DNA of 64,000 nt. It comes from Streptomyces sp. NBC_01214. Its GTDB lineage: Bacteria; Actinomycetota; Actinomycetes; Streptomycetales; Streptomycetaceae. Positions 8,599 to 16,768 of the stretch are shown here, piece after piece. The position numbers and the translations under genes were made by a program. Numbering within the stretch: position 1 is the stretch's first letter; the number at the start of each line of letters is the position of its first letter. The stretch is taken from the NCBI RefSeq assembly GCF_026340975.1, contig NZ_JAPEOS010000001.1, positions 828,501 through 892,500 on the forward strand, in the 5' to 3' direction. Below the pieces are notes generated by a model. It was not told the DNA's origin and did no database searches. It saw only the letters and a program-made list of their open reading frames with translations.

Positions 8599-9705
8599 TC
8601 ACGCGGTCTCGGCGATGTCCGCGTAGCCCGCGATCTCCTGCGGGTTGCGCCGCCCGGGCCCGATGTAGCGGGCCGAGGGCCGCACCAGGCGGCCCGTGCG
8701 CTTCTGCTCCAGGATGTGCGCCGACCAGCCGGCGGTACGGGCGCAGCTGAACATCGACGTGAACATGTGCGCCGGGACCTCGGCGAAGTCCAGCATGATC
8801 GCGGCCCAGAACTCCACGTTCGTGGCGAGCACCCGGTCGGGACGGCGCGCGTGCAGCTCCTCCAGCGCGGCCTTCTCCAGCGCGGCGGCCACCTCGTAGC
8901 GCGGCGCGTCGAGTTCCTTGGCCGTGCGCCGCAGCACGCGGGCGCGCGGGTCCTCGGCACGGTAGACGCGGTGCCCGAAGCCCATCAGCCGCTCGCCCTT
9001 GTCGAGGGCCTTCTTCACGTACGCCACGGCGTCGCCGGTGCGCTCGATCTCCTCGATCATGCCGAGCACGCGGGACGGCGCCCCGCCGTGCAGCGGCCCC
9101 GACATGGCGCCCACCGCGCCGGACAGCGCGGCGGCGACGTCCGCGCCGGTCGACGCGATCACCCGCGCGGTGAAGGTGGAGGCGTTCATGCCGTGCTCGG
9201 CGGCCGAGGTCCAGTAGGCGTCGACGGCCTTGACGTGCCGCGGGTCCGGCTCGCCCCGCCAGCGGATCATGAACCGCTCGACGACGGACTCGGCCTTGTC
9301 GATCTCCCGCTGCGGCACCATGGGCAGGCCCTGGCCGCGGGCGGACTGGGCGACGTACGACAGTGCCATCACGGCCGCGCGCGCGAGATCGTCGCGGGCG
9401 GTCTGCACGTCGATGTCCAGCAGCGGTTTCAGACCCCACACGGGGGCGAGCATCGCGAGCGCGGACTGGACGTCGACGCGGATGTCACCGGAGTGGACCG
9501 GAATGGGGAAGGGCTCGGCGGCCGGCAGGCCCGGGTTGAAGGCACCGTCGACCAGCAGGCCCCAGACGTTCCCGAAGGAGACGTGGCCGACGAGGTCTTC
9601 GATGTCGACGCCCCGGTAGCGGAGCGACCCGCCTTCCTTGTCGGGCTCGGCGATCTCCGTCTCGAACGCGACGACCCCTTCGAGCCCGGGTACGAAGTCG
9701 GACAT
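8599..9705 (-). CDS. Citrate synthase (type II-like/citrate synthase 2)
   Basis: A 368-residue citrate synthase family enzyme that condenses oxaloacetate with acetyl-CoA (or a homologue). Active-site segments are visible: GPLHGGAPSRVLGM with the conserved His, MGFGHRVYRAEDPRA with the second His, and the C-terminal SARYIGP segment. At about 370 residues it is shorter than the E. coli enzyme and matches the short actinobacterial forms. It is transcribed divergently from pdxH across 200 bp. In Streptomyces more than one citrate synthase paralogue exists; methylcitrate synthase activity is the main alternative. Confidence 0.9.
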   Translation of the reverse strand: MSDFVPGLEGVVAFETEIAEPDKEGGSLRYRGVDIEDLVGHVSFGNVWGLLVDGAFNPGLPAAEPFPIPVHSGDIRVDVQSALAMLAPVWGLKPLLDIDVQTARDDLARAAVMALSYVAQSARGQGLPMVPQREIDKAESVVERFMIRWRGEPDPRHVKAVDAYWTSAAEHGMNASTFTARVIASTGADVAAALSGAVGAMSGPLHGGAPSRVLGMIEEIERTGDAVAYVKKALDKGERLMGFGHRVYRAEDPRARVLRRTAKELDAPRYEVAAALEKAALEELHARRPDRVLATNVEFWAAIMLDFAEVPAHMFTSMFSCARTAGWSAHILEQKRTGRLVRPSARYIGPGRRNPQEIAGYADIAETA

Positions 9706-9905
9706 CAGGCGGCTCCTCAGATAGTGCGAACACGCGCGGCTCCCGGCGTGACTCGCGGTCCGGCGCGGTCATCCCCGTTGATGCCCGGCACGGCCGTCGG
9801 TCACCCCCTCGGGGACCTTCGGACCGGCCCCAAGATTTTGGCCGCTCCGCCCCGACTGCGGAAGCGTGACATACGGCACACCGTCACCGGTCCGGCTGCG
9901 GCAGG

Positions 9906-10568
9906 ATGGCCAGCGTGACCGATCAGGACATTGACCCCGCCATGATGCGCAAGCAGTACCGCTCGGAGATCGTCGACGAGGGGAGTCTCGCCGAGAATCC
10001 GATGGACCAGTTCGCGCTCTGGTTCCAGCAGGCCGCCGACTCGCACCTCTTCGAGCCGAACGCCATGGTCGTATCGACGGCCACCCCGGACGGACGGCCC
10101 AGCTCGCGGACGGTGCTGATGAAGCAGTTCGACGGCAGGGGCTTCGTCTTCTTCACCAATTACGCCTCCCGCAAGGGCCGTGAGCTGGCCGAGAACCCGC
10201 ACGTCGCCCTGCTCTTCCCGTGGCACCCGATCGCCCGCCAGGTGATCGTCACCGGTACCGCGGCCCGGATCGGCCGCGACGAGACGGCCGCGTACTTCCG
10301 CTCCCGCCCGCACGGCTCCCAGCTGGGCGCCTGGGCGAGCGAGCAGTCCAGCGTGATCGACTCCCGTGCGGAGCTGGACCGGCGCTACGCCGAGCTGGAG
10401 GCCCGCTACCCGGAGGGCGAGCAGGTGCCGGTCCCGCCGGAGTGGGGCGGCCTGCGCGTGGTCCCGCAGGAGGTGGAGTTCTGGCAGGGCCACGAGAACC
10501 GCCTGCACGACCGTCTGCACTACGTCCTGGACGGGGACAAGTGGCGCCTGGAGCGGCTCTGCCCGTAG
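9906..10568 (+). CDS. pdxH: Pyridoxamine/pyridoxine 5'-phosphate oxidase
   Basis: A 220-residue FMN enzyme that makes pyridoxal 5'-phosphate from PNP/PMP. It shows the N-terminal MRKQYRS segment, the FMN-binding [13 protein letters not shown] and [13 protein letters not shown] segments, ARVTGTA-type strand IVTGTAARI, and the C-terminal [10 protein letters not shown] / WRLERLCP motif that marks true PdxH. The start is given as ATG 9906; GTG 9915 is possible, since the purine-rich stretch GGCAGGATGG is better spaced for it. Single gene, divergent from citrate synthase. Confidence 0.93.
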   Translation: MASVTDQDIDPAMMRKQYRSEIVDEGSLAENPMDQFALWFQQAADSHLFEPNAMVVSTATPDGRPSSRTVLMKQFDGRGFVFFTNYASRKGRELAENPHVALLFPWHPIARQVIVTGTAARIGRDETAAYFRSRPHGSQLGAWASEQSSVIDSRAELDRRYAELEARYPEGEQVPVPPEWGGLRVVPQEVEFWQGHENRLHDRLHYVLDGDKWRLERLCP

Positions 10569-10626
10569 GCGGCGCCAGCGGCGTCAGCGGCGTCCGGGGT
10601 GCCCGGGGCATCCGGGGAAAACAGAC

Positions 10627-10696
10627 GACCCGCGGGCTCGGGTTTCTCTCCTGCAGTGAGAGAAGCCGGCCGGACGTACCGGCGAGCCCGCGGGTC
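10627..10696 (-). terminator. Branched terminator with 14-bp outer stem
   Basis: GACCCGCGGGCTCG and its complement (10683-10696 and 10627-10640) form a perfect 14-bp stem. It encloses two further hairpins, one CCGG-TACGT-CCGG and one TTCTCTC/GAGAGAA. On the minus strand it is followed by TCTGTTTT, so minus-strand termination is indicated. It may also stop pdxH transcripts coming from the other side. Confidence 0.7.
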
Positions 10697-10766
10697 GGGT
10701 GACTGCTTGGGATTGGCGCCAGGCGATTCCGCCGGGCACTGCACTGGGTGCGTGCGACGACGGGCG

Positions 10767-10805
10767 CTAGCCCGCAGTCACCTCACGCGTCCGGAGTTCA
10801 TACAT
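10767..10805 (-). CDS. 12-residue ORF with maximal Shine-Dalgarno (MYELRTREVTAG)
   Basis: ATG at 10805-10803, TAG at 10769-10767, encoding MYELRTREVTAG. The preceding GAAAGGAGGTGATCC is complementary to the full anti-Shine-Dalgarno end of 16S rRNA, far more than normal genes have; the GGAGG core is 11 bases from the ATG. A second ATG at 10801 in another frame would give MNSGRVR. There is no homology claim; the case rests on the signal arrangement. Confidence 0.5.
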   Translation of the reverse strand: MYELRTREVTAG

Positions 10806-10836
10806 TTCCGGGATCACCTCCTTTCAGTGTGTCTCC

Positions 10837-10866
10837 ACTCTAGGCAGGCCTGTGCCGTCCGCTCAA
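10837..10866 (-). promoter_or_regulatory. SigHrdB-like promoter for the small RNA
   Basis: On the minus strand TTGAGC (10866-10861) and TAGAGT (10842-10837) are separated by 18 bp, close to the Streptomyces housekeeping consensus TTGACN / TAGANT. The predicted start is near 10830. The -10 box overlaps the stop codon of the eroded IscB-like frame. Confidence 0.6.
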
Positions 10867-11213
10867 TCGAATTTCGTCGGCACATCCATAGGTGTAGCCA
10901 TCGGCTCTCCGGAGTAGCCGCAAGTTCCGGTGGGAGACATCAAAGCGGCTGGTCAACGTGGTGATGCGATGCTGGCCGCTGGGCCGGACCACGATGCGCC
11001 CCATCCACCTGCCGACCCGCTTTCCTCCGGGTACGACGGCCGCCACCACGATGACACCGGTGGCCAGGGCGTCGAGCGTGTGGCTCTTCGGCAAGCCCGG
11101 TCCGATCCGCCCCGGCTCCGTGCGCGGACGTGATCGATATGGAGAGGCACCCCCGTGGCATCGCAGTAAGCGCAGGACCTCTTCCGACACTCGAACGCGT
11201 GGCCGTTCCGGTG
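10840..11213 (-). pseudogene. Eroded IscB-like (RRXRR/HNH) gene remnant
   Basis: Reading the minus strand in two frames gives family fragments in the right order. An HNH piece CAYCDATGVPLHIDHVRARS is followed by RGGSDR. After a frameshift and loss of the region expected between them come LPKSHTLDAL, then VVPGGKRVGRWMGRIVVRPS and LRLLRRADGYTY, which match the C-terminal part of RRXRR-HNH proteins. The N-terminal RuvC-I/arginine-rich part is missing. The last frame ends at the TAG at 10842-10840. It is a decayed relict of a transposon-associated nuclease, not a working gene. 11214-11330 contains nothing recognisable. Confidence 0.7.
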
Positions 11214-11330
11214 GGTGCTTTCCCAGGTGTAGGGGATGCGCCGATTTCCCCGAAAGCGATGTGGCGTGGGTCACGTTCGAGTTCAATGATCTGACGTGCC
11301 GCATACGCGAACACCTGCTGGGGGTTCCAG

Positions 11331-12671
11331 GTGAGTGCTTACGGACGTAACGAGACCGCTGACGATCTGCTCGCAGCGCTGCTGGACGGGATGGACGCCG
11401 CCCTGTGCGCGTTCGACGCCGATGGCGTGATCACCCACTGGAACCGCGAGGCCGAGCGGATCCTGGGGTGGACCGCCGCCGAGGCCGTGGGCCGCAAGGG
11501 CTTCGAGGGCTGGGCGGTACGGGCCGCCGACGCGCACGACGTCCAGGACCGGCTGATGGCCGCCCAGCACGTGCCCGGCCGGCAGGTGCACGAGTTCGCG
11601 CTGCTGACCAAGGACGGCGGGCGCGTCCTCGTACGGACCCAGTCCGCCGGGGTGCCCGGCGCGGACGGGAAACCCGCCGGGGTGTACTGCGCCTTCAGCG
11701 AGGTGCACGCCCAGATCGACCTGGAACGCTCCATCGCGCTGAGCGAGGCCCTGATGGAGGACGCCTCGTGGGGCGTCGTCCTGGTCGACGTCGACCTGCG
11801 GCCCGCCGTGGTCAACGCGCACGCCGCACGGGCCTTTGGGAGCGGCCGCACCGCACTGCTCGGGCGACCCCTGGGAGAGCTGCTGGCCCAGGGCGTCGAG
11901 GAGTTGGAGGGCGCGCTCCAACACGTGCTCGCCGAGGGGGCCCCGCCCGCGCCGGTGGAGATGTGGGTGTCGGTGCGCACGGCGGAGGGGGTGCGGCGCA
12001 GGTGCTGGCGGTGCGGGTTCCTGCGGCTGGCCTCGCCGCTCGCGGAGGAGCCCGTACCGCTGGGCGTGGGCTGGCTGTTCCAGGACGTCACCGAGGCCCG
12101 CCAGGAGCAACTGGACACCGCGCAGATGCGGTTCCGCTCGCACCAGCTCCACCGTGCGGGGCGGGCCGCCGCCGAGTGCGAGGACCCGGCCGAAGCGGCC
12201 TCCGTACGCCTGGACTTCGCCCTCGCCGGCTTCGCCGAGCACGCGCTGCTGGACGTACTGGACCCCACGGCCGACCCCGAGCGGCGCAGGCTCGTACGGT
12301 CCGCCGCGTCGCCGCCGGTGCTCCCGGGCCCCGGGTCCATCCCCGTGCGGTACGCGGCCGGGCACCCGGCGTTGCAGGCCCTGGACCGGATCGGCTCGGT
12401 GCGCACCAGCGCCCCGCGCGGGGAGGTGGACGCGGAGTGGGCGCGGGCTCGTCAGTGGCCGGAGGGCGCCGCGCACGTGCTGTGCACGGTGCTGCGGAGC
12501 CGGGGGCGGACCCTGGGGGCGCTGACGTTCCTGCGCGGGCCCTCGCGGGTGGCCTTCGAGCGCGCGGACGCGGCGTACGCGGAGGAGGTCGCGGCCCGGG
12601 TCGCGGCCGACCTGGACCTGGCGGCGCGTCCGGCCCGTCCGGGCGCTTCGGGCGGTCCGGGCGGGGACTGA
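11331..12671 (+). CDS. PAS domain sensor protein with GAF-like C-terminal region
   Basis: A 446-residue soluble protein starting at GTG 11331. The first PAS domain covers about residues 10-125 (CAFDADGVITHWNREAERIL, then WTAAEAVGRKGFEGW). A second PAS-like unit spans about 135-260 (ASWGVVLVDVDLRPAVVN) and ends in GWLFQDVTEARQEQ. The last 150 residues, with LCTVLRSRGRTLGALTFLRG, look like a GAF domain. No kinase, PP2C phosphatase or DNA-binding domain follows, unlike many Streptomyces PAS proteins, so it probably acts through a partner. It is convergent with the SIS gene. Confidence 0.8.
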   Translation: MSAYGRNETADDLLAALLDGMDAALCAFDADGVITHWNREAERILGWTAAEAVGRKGFEGWAVRAADAHDVQDRLMAAQHVPGRQVHEFALLTKDGGRVLVRTQSAGVPGADGKPAGVYCAFSEVHAQIDLERSIALSEALMEDASWGVVLVDVDLRPAVVNAHAARAFGSGRTALLGRPLGELLAQGVEELEGALQHVLAEGAPPAPVEMWVSVRTAEGVRRRCWRCGFLRLASPLAEEPVPLGVGWLFQDVTEARQEQLDTAQMRFRSHQLHRAGRAAAECEDPAEAASVRLDFALAGFAEHALLDVLDPTADPERRRLVRSAASPPVLPGPGSIPVRYAAGHPALQALDRIGSVRTSAPRGEVDAEWARARQWPEGAAHVLCTVLRSRGRTLGALTFLRGPSRVAFERADAAYAEEVAARVAADLDLAARPARPGASGGPGGD

Positions 12672-12712
12672 GCGCGGCCCGGGTGGCGGCAGGCGCACCC
12701 CGGGTCGACTCC

Positions 12713-13468
12713 TCAGTGCCGGAAGAAGATCCGGTCGCCGTACTCCTGCATGACGCGGCCGTTCCACTCGTGGCCGCCGTCGACGTTGCCCGAGCGCAGC
12801 AGCGGGGGCTCCACCCCGCGGGCGGCGAGCTCGCCGGCCGCCGTCGCCATGACCGCCTGCATGATCGCGCTGGTCACGACGGTGGAGGCGGGGGCGAAGG
12901 GCGCGTCGATGCCGTCGATGCTCAGCTCGGCGTCGCCGACCGCGATCTTGCTGTCGAGGACGACGTCGCAGTGGTCCTTGAGGAAGGTGCCGGAGACGTG
13001 CCGTGACTTGGTCCCGGTCGCGTACGCCACCGAGGTCACGCCGATGACCTTGAGGCCGATGGCGCGGGCGTTCATCGCCATCTCGACGGGCAGGGCGTTG
13101 CGCCCGGAGAGGGAGATGATCACGAGGACGTCGCCGTCGGAGGCGGGGCTGCTGTCGAGGACGGCGCCGGCCAGGCCGTCGACCCGTTCCAGGGCGCTGC
13201 CCAGCGTCGCGGGCATGACGTCGACGCCGGCCGTGCCGGGGACGGCGAGGAAGTTCATCAGGGCGAGACCGCCGGCCCGGTAGACGACGTCCTGGGCGGG
13301 CAGCGAGGAATGCCCGGCGCCGAAGGCGAAGAGCCGGTTGCCGGCGGCGACCGCGTCGGCGATGAGGGAGCCGGCCTCGGCGATGTGCGGGGCCTCCTCG
13401 TCCCGCACCCGCTCCAGCAGACCGATGGCGGCATCGAAGAACTGACCGGCCAGCTTGCTCTCGCTCAT
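12713..13468 (-). CDS. SIS domain protein (UPF0309-like sugar isomerase)
   Basis: A 251-residue protein with a sugar-isomerase (SIS) fold: FAFGAGHSSLPAQDVVYRAG and the Ser-rich phosphosugar loop VIISLSGRNALPVE. The start ATG 13468 gives MSESKLAGQFFDAAIGLLE; longer readings of the frame run through the divergent DesR promoter and gene. Proteins of this type bind phosphosugars, and some act as regulators or isomerases in amino-sugar metabolism. The substrate here is unknown. It is divergent from the iron repressor, with 268 bp between them. Confidence 0.85.
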   Translation of the reverse strand: MSESKLAGQFFDAAIGLLERVRDEEAPHIAEAGSLIADAVAAGNRLFAFGAGHSSLPAQDVVYRAGGLALMNFLAVPGTAGVDVMPATLGSALERVDGLAGAVLDSSPASDGDVLVIISLSGRNALPVEMAMNARAIGLKVIGVTSVAYATGTKSRHVSGTFLKDHCDVVLDSKIAVGDAELSIDGIDAPFAPASTVVTSAIMQAVMATAAGELAARGVEPPLLRSGNVDGGHEWNGRVMQEYGDRIFFRH

Positions 13469-13736
13469 ACGCCGATGGCCCTTCCAGAGGTGGGGGAGCG
13501 TCCGTGTCCGCCGCTCACCGTGCGGTCTGGACCAAGGGCGTGTCAATACGAACGTCAATCCCGTGCCGAAAGCTCTGGTCGTGCGCCCCGGAGATCCCCG
13601 GACGATCTTCCCGCGGACGCCCCGGGGATGCCGGGGGGATGTCCGGGAGCGGTCTTGACGCTCGGCACGGGACGGTTGTCGGCCCGATGCGTCAGAATTG
13701 GGGGCAGGGCCAGCGCACGCAATCCGAGGGGCACGA

Positions 13737-14429
13737 ATGTCCGGACTGATCGATACCACGGAGATGTATCTCCGCACCATCCTCGAGCTGGAAGAGGAAG
13801 GCGTGGTCCCCATGCGCGCCCGGATCGCCGAGAGGCTCGACCAGAGCGGTCCGACGGTGAGCCAGACGGTGGCGCGCATGGAGCGGGACGGCCTGGTGGC
13901 CGTCGCCAGCGACCGGCACCTCGAACTGACCGAGGAGGGTCGCCGACTGGCCACGCGCGTCATGCGCAAGCACCGGCTCGCGGAGTGCCTGCTCGTCGAC
14001 GTCATCGGCCTGGAGTGGGAGCAGGTGCACGCAGAGGCCTGCCGTTGGGAGCACGTGATGAGCGAGGCGGTGGAGCGGCGGGTGCTGGAGCTGCTGCGCC
14101 ACCCGACCGAGTCGCCGTACGGGAACCCGATCCCGGGGCTGGAGGAACTGGGTGAGAAGGCCGAGGCCGACCCGTTCCTGGAGGACGGCATGGTCAGCCT
14201 GTCCGAGCTCGACGCGGGAACCGAGGGCAAGACCGTGGTCGTCCGGCGGATCGGTGAGCCGATCCAGACGGACGCCCAGCTGATGTACACGCTCCGGCGG
14301 GCGGGCGTGCAGCCCGGTTCGGTGGTGAGCGTGACCGAGTCACCGGGGGGTGTGCTGGTCGGCAGTGGCGGTGAGGCCGCCGAGTTGGACGTGGAGGTCG
14401 CCTCGCACGTGTTCGTGGCGAAGCGCTGA
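13737..14429 (+). CDS. desR: DtxR/IdeR-type iron-dependent repressor (DesR/DmdR1)
   Basis: A 230-residue metalloregulator. The N-terminal winged helix (about 1-73) is followed by the dimer/metal domain and a C-terminal FeoA/SH3-like domain. Metal ligands fall at the same numbers as in DtxR: M10, H79, E83, H98, C102, E105 and H106, all present. Fe(II)-bound protein would repress siderophore and iron-uptake genes. The start ATG 13737 is fixed by this match; the frame extends upstream without support. In S. coelicolor the corresponding locus (DmdR1) is reported to carry an antiparallel gene, adm; an open frame also lies opposite here (13692-14102). Confidence 0.92.
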   Translation: MSGLIDTTEMYLRTILELEEEGVVPMRARIAERLDQSGPTVSQTVARMERDGLVAVASDRHLELTEEGRRLATRVMRKHRLAECLLVDVIGLEWEQVHAEACRWEHVMSEAVERRVLELLRHPTESPYGNPIPGLEELGEKAEADPFLEDGMVSLSELDAGTEGKTVVVRRIGEPIQTDAQLMYTLRRAGVQPGSVVSVTESPGGVLVGSGGEAAELDVEVASHVFVAKR

Positions 14430-14555
14430 CCGCTGTCCCGTCGGCGTTCGCGTCGGCGCGGACGCGTCCGGTGGCTCGGCCCGTACGAGTCGTGCCCCCG
14501 GGGGGTCCGCCCCACGGGTCGTGACCCGTACGGATGACCAGCTTTTGGTGTGGGC

Positions 14556-14583
14556 GGTCCCGGCGCCTTTCGGCGCCGGGACC
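14556..14583 (+). terminator. Strong terminator after desR
   Basis: A perfect 12-bp stem (GGTCCCGGCGCC at 14556-14567, complement at 14572-14583) with a 4-base TTTC loop, 127 bp downstream of the DesR stop. The rest of the gap to 14798 holds no gene that I can support. Confidence 0.8.
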
Positions 14584-14798
14584 GGTCCTCCCCTTGTGAC
14601 CTGGAGCCCCGAGCTCTCAAGGTCGTCCCCTCGGACCGTCTTCCCCGAGCGGCCCGCCTCCCTGTTGAAAGGATCTCCATCGGCAGCGGCTGTCAATCCT
14701 TGAGCAAGGTCACTCGAAAGAGCGGTGTAGTGGGCGAGAAGCCCGTTTTCGAATGCGGGTTCGATAGTCTGGCGGGGAGCGAAGGGGGTGCATCTGCG

Positions 14799-15677
14799 GT
14801 GGTACAGCGCGTCGATGTGACAGGGGCCGAAGGCGTCCGCCTGGCCGCCTGGGAGTTCCGCGAAGCAGAGGCCGAGCCCGACACCCGCCCCGGGGCGCTG
14901 TTATTGCACGGCCTGATGGGCCGCGCCTTCCACTGGGCCGGCACCGCCCGCTGGCTCCGTGAGCGCCGCCGCGTCGTGGCCCTGGACCAGCGCGGACACG
15001 GCCAGAGCGCCCGCCCGCCCGCCGCCCCCGACGGCATCCCGACCTCCCTGGGCCGCGAGGCCTTCGTGGCCGACGCCGAAGCGGCCGTCGAACAGCTCGG
15101 CCTCGCCCCCGTGACGCTGATCGGCCACTCCATGGGCGCCCTCACCGCCTGGCAGCTCGCGGCCCGCCGCCCGGACCTGGTCGAAGCCGTGGTCATCTGC
15201 GACATGCGCGCCTCCGCCCTGGGCGCGGCCTCCCAGCAGGAATGGGAGGACTGGTTCCACCACTGGCCCCTGCCCTTCCCCACCCAGGACGCGGCCCGCC
15301 GCTGGTTCGGCGAGGACGACCCCCGGGTGGAACGCCCCGACCCCGGCCGCGGTGCCTTCTTCGCCGAGGTCATGCACGAGGCCGCGGACGGCTGGCGCCC
15401 GGTCTTCTCCCGCCGCCAGATGCTGACGGCCCGCGAGACCTGGGTCCACGACGCCCACTGGGAGGAGCTCGCCCAGGTCCGCTGCCCGACCCTGGTGGTC
15501 CGCGGCCTCGACGGCGAACTGGGCCGGGCCGAGGCCCAGGAAATGGTCCGCGTCCTCCCGGCCGGCCAGTACGCGGAAATCCCCGACGCCGGCCACTACC
15601 TCCACTACGACCAGCCGACGGCCTGGCGCGAGGTCCTGGAACCCTTCCTCGACGGGATCAAAGCAGAAGCCCCCTGA
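14799..15677 (+). CDS. Alpha/beta hydrolase
   Basis: About 292 residues with a clear alpha/beta hydrolase fold: LLLHGLMGRAFHW (oxyanion region), nucleophile elbow GHSMGA and the late catalytic-His segment PDAGHYLHYDQP. GTG 14799 is chosen because GAAGGGGG lies about 8 bases upstream. GTG 14730 (MGEKPVFECG...) and TTG 14700 are in frame and possible. The substrate (ester, lactone or haloalkane-like) is unknown. It stands alone after the DesR terminator. Confidence 0.85.
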   Translation: MVQRVDVTGAEGVRLAAWEFREAEAEPDTRPGALLLHGLMGRAFHWAGTARWLRERRRVVALDQRGHGQSARPPAAPDGIPTSLGREAFVADAEAAVEQLGLAPVTLIGHSMGALTAWQLAARRPDLVEAVVICDMRASALGAASQQEWEDWFHHWPLPFPTQDAARRWFGEDDPRVERPDPGRGAFFAEVMHEAADGWRPVFSRRQMLTARETWVHDAHWEELAQVRCPTLVVRGLDGELGRAEAQEMVRVLPAGQYAEIPDAGHYLHYDQPTAWREVLEPFLDGIKAEAP

Positions 15678-15913
15678 CCACCCACCGGCTCCGCCCCGGC
15701 GCCGACCGCCGCACCGACGACGGCCCCGGGGTTCGGCCCGGCCGGTCCGACGGGCGGGGTCGGCGGCGGTTCGCGTGAACGTGGTGGGTCCCGGTTCGGC
15801 GGATCTGCTCGGGCGGGGCCGACAGGCCAGACCCTCGCGACCTGCGAACACCTCGTCGAGCGGCCTGAGCACAGCGCTGCGGCGTGACCGGAGGGCCCAC
15901 CTATCCTGCGGGG

Positions 15914-16567
15914 ATGATCCATCCGATTGAACTCGTCATATTCGACTGCGACGGCGTATTGGTCGACAGCGAACGCATAGCCGTGCGCGTGGATGCCCTT
16001 GTCCTGGCCGAACTGGGGTGGAACCTCACCGAAGCCGAGATCGTCGACCGGTTCATGGGCCGCTCGAGCCAGTCGATGACGGAGGAGATAGAGGCCCACC
16101 TCGGGCACAGCCTGCCGGCCGACTGGGAGGAGGAGTTCAGGCCCCTCTACCGCGACGCCTTGGCAGCCGAGCTCACCCCCGTCCCCGGCATCGTCGACGC
16201 CCTCGATGCGCTCACGGGCCTCCCCACCTGCGTGGCTTCCAGCGGGAGCCACGACAAGATGCGTTTCACCTTGGGAATCACCGGCCTCCATCAACGCTTC
16301 GAAGGCAGGATCTTCAGCGCCACCGAGGTCGAGCACGGCAAACCAGCACCTGATCTGTTCCTCCACGCTGCGCAGCAGATGGGCGTCGCGCCCGAGGCGT
16401 GTGCCGTGGTCGAGGACAGCCAATACGGTCTGCAAGCGGCCCGAGCGGCAGGGATGCGCGCATTCGCCTACGCCGGGGGAATGACACCCGCGCACCGACT
16501 TGAAGGCCCCGACACCGTCATCTTCGACGACATGGGCAAACTGCCCGACCTCCTCACCGGTTCGTGA
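15914..16567 (+). CDS. HAD family hydrolase (beta-phosphoglucomutase/YieH-like sugar phosphatase)
   Basis: A 217-residue HAD subfamily IA enzyme: motif I FDCDGVLVDSE, motif II ASSGSHDK, the KPAPDLFLHA lysine segment, and motif III VVEDSQYG. These predict Mg-dependent phosphatase activity on small phosphosugars such as 6-phosphogluconate, as in E. coli YieH. The start ATG 15914 has GGGG just upstream. Codon use is slightly less GC-extreme than its neighbours. No operon partner; a 236-bp gap precedes it. Confidence 0.88.
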   Translation: MIHPIELVIFDCDGVLVDSERIAVRVDALVLAELGWNLTEAEIVDRFMGRSSQSMTEEIEAHLGHSLPADWEEEFRPLYRDALAAELTPVPGIVDALDALTGLPTCVASSGSHDKMRFTLGITGLHQRFEGRIFSATEVEHGKPAPDLFLHAAQQMGVAPEACAVVEDSQYGLQAARAAGMRAFAYAGGMTPAHRLEGPDTVIFDDMGKLPDLLTGS

Positions 16568-16768
16568 CCACCATCTCCCGTCTCCCCAGCCTCACCGGCC
16601 TCCCCGGCTTCACCGGCCACAGGCATTGACAATTCCGCGCGTCAGAGGGATTCGTACGCAGACATAGGTCGTGTCAGCGGTCTGTCAGCGGGGTGTTCGA
16701 GGCCTGTCAGGGCTCGGCTTCATGGTGGCCACCTCACCAGGCAAGCACCGAGAGAACGAGGTCCCCCG

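Larger units (their letters stand above)
10617..10830 (-). ncRNA. Predicted ~210-nt structured small RNA / leader-peptide transcript
   Basis: On the minus strand a promoter-like pair (10837-10866) is followed within about 5 nt by GAAAGGAGGTGATCC (10825-10811). That 15-mer complements the 3' end of 16S rRNA without mismatch. Next come a 12-codon ORF (10805-10767) and, about 70 nt later, a branched terminator (10696-10627) ending in TCTGTTTT. TGACTGC (10780-10774), inside the ORF end, can pair with GCAGTCA (10706-10700) just before the terminator, so peptide translation and downstream structure look linked. The locus is convergent to pdxH. No family is recognised; a ribosome-titrating or attenuator-like small RNA is inference. 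Confidence 0.6.

Noticed and set aside
10809..10825. Plus-strand GGATCACCTCCTTTC, identical to the 3' end of 16S rRNA
   Set aside because: Only about 15 bases match and no other rRNA sequence flanks it; it is better read as a maximal Shine-Dalgarno on the minus strand.
10617..10830. Idea that the small RNA is the guide (omega) RNA of the IscB remnant
   Set aside because: IscB guide RNAs lie upstream of the gene, whereas this RNA is downstream of the remnant and has its own promoter and terminator.
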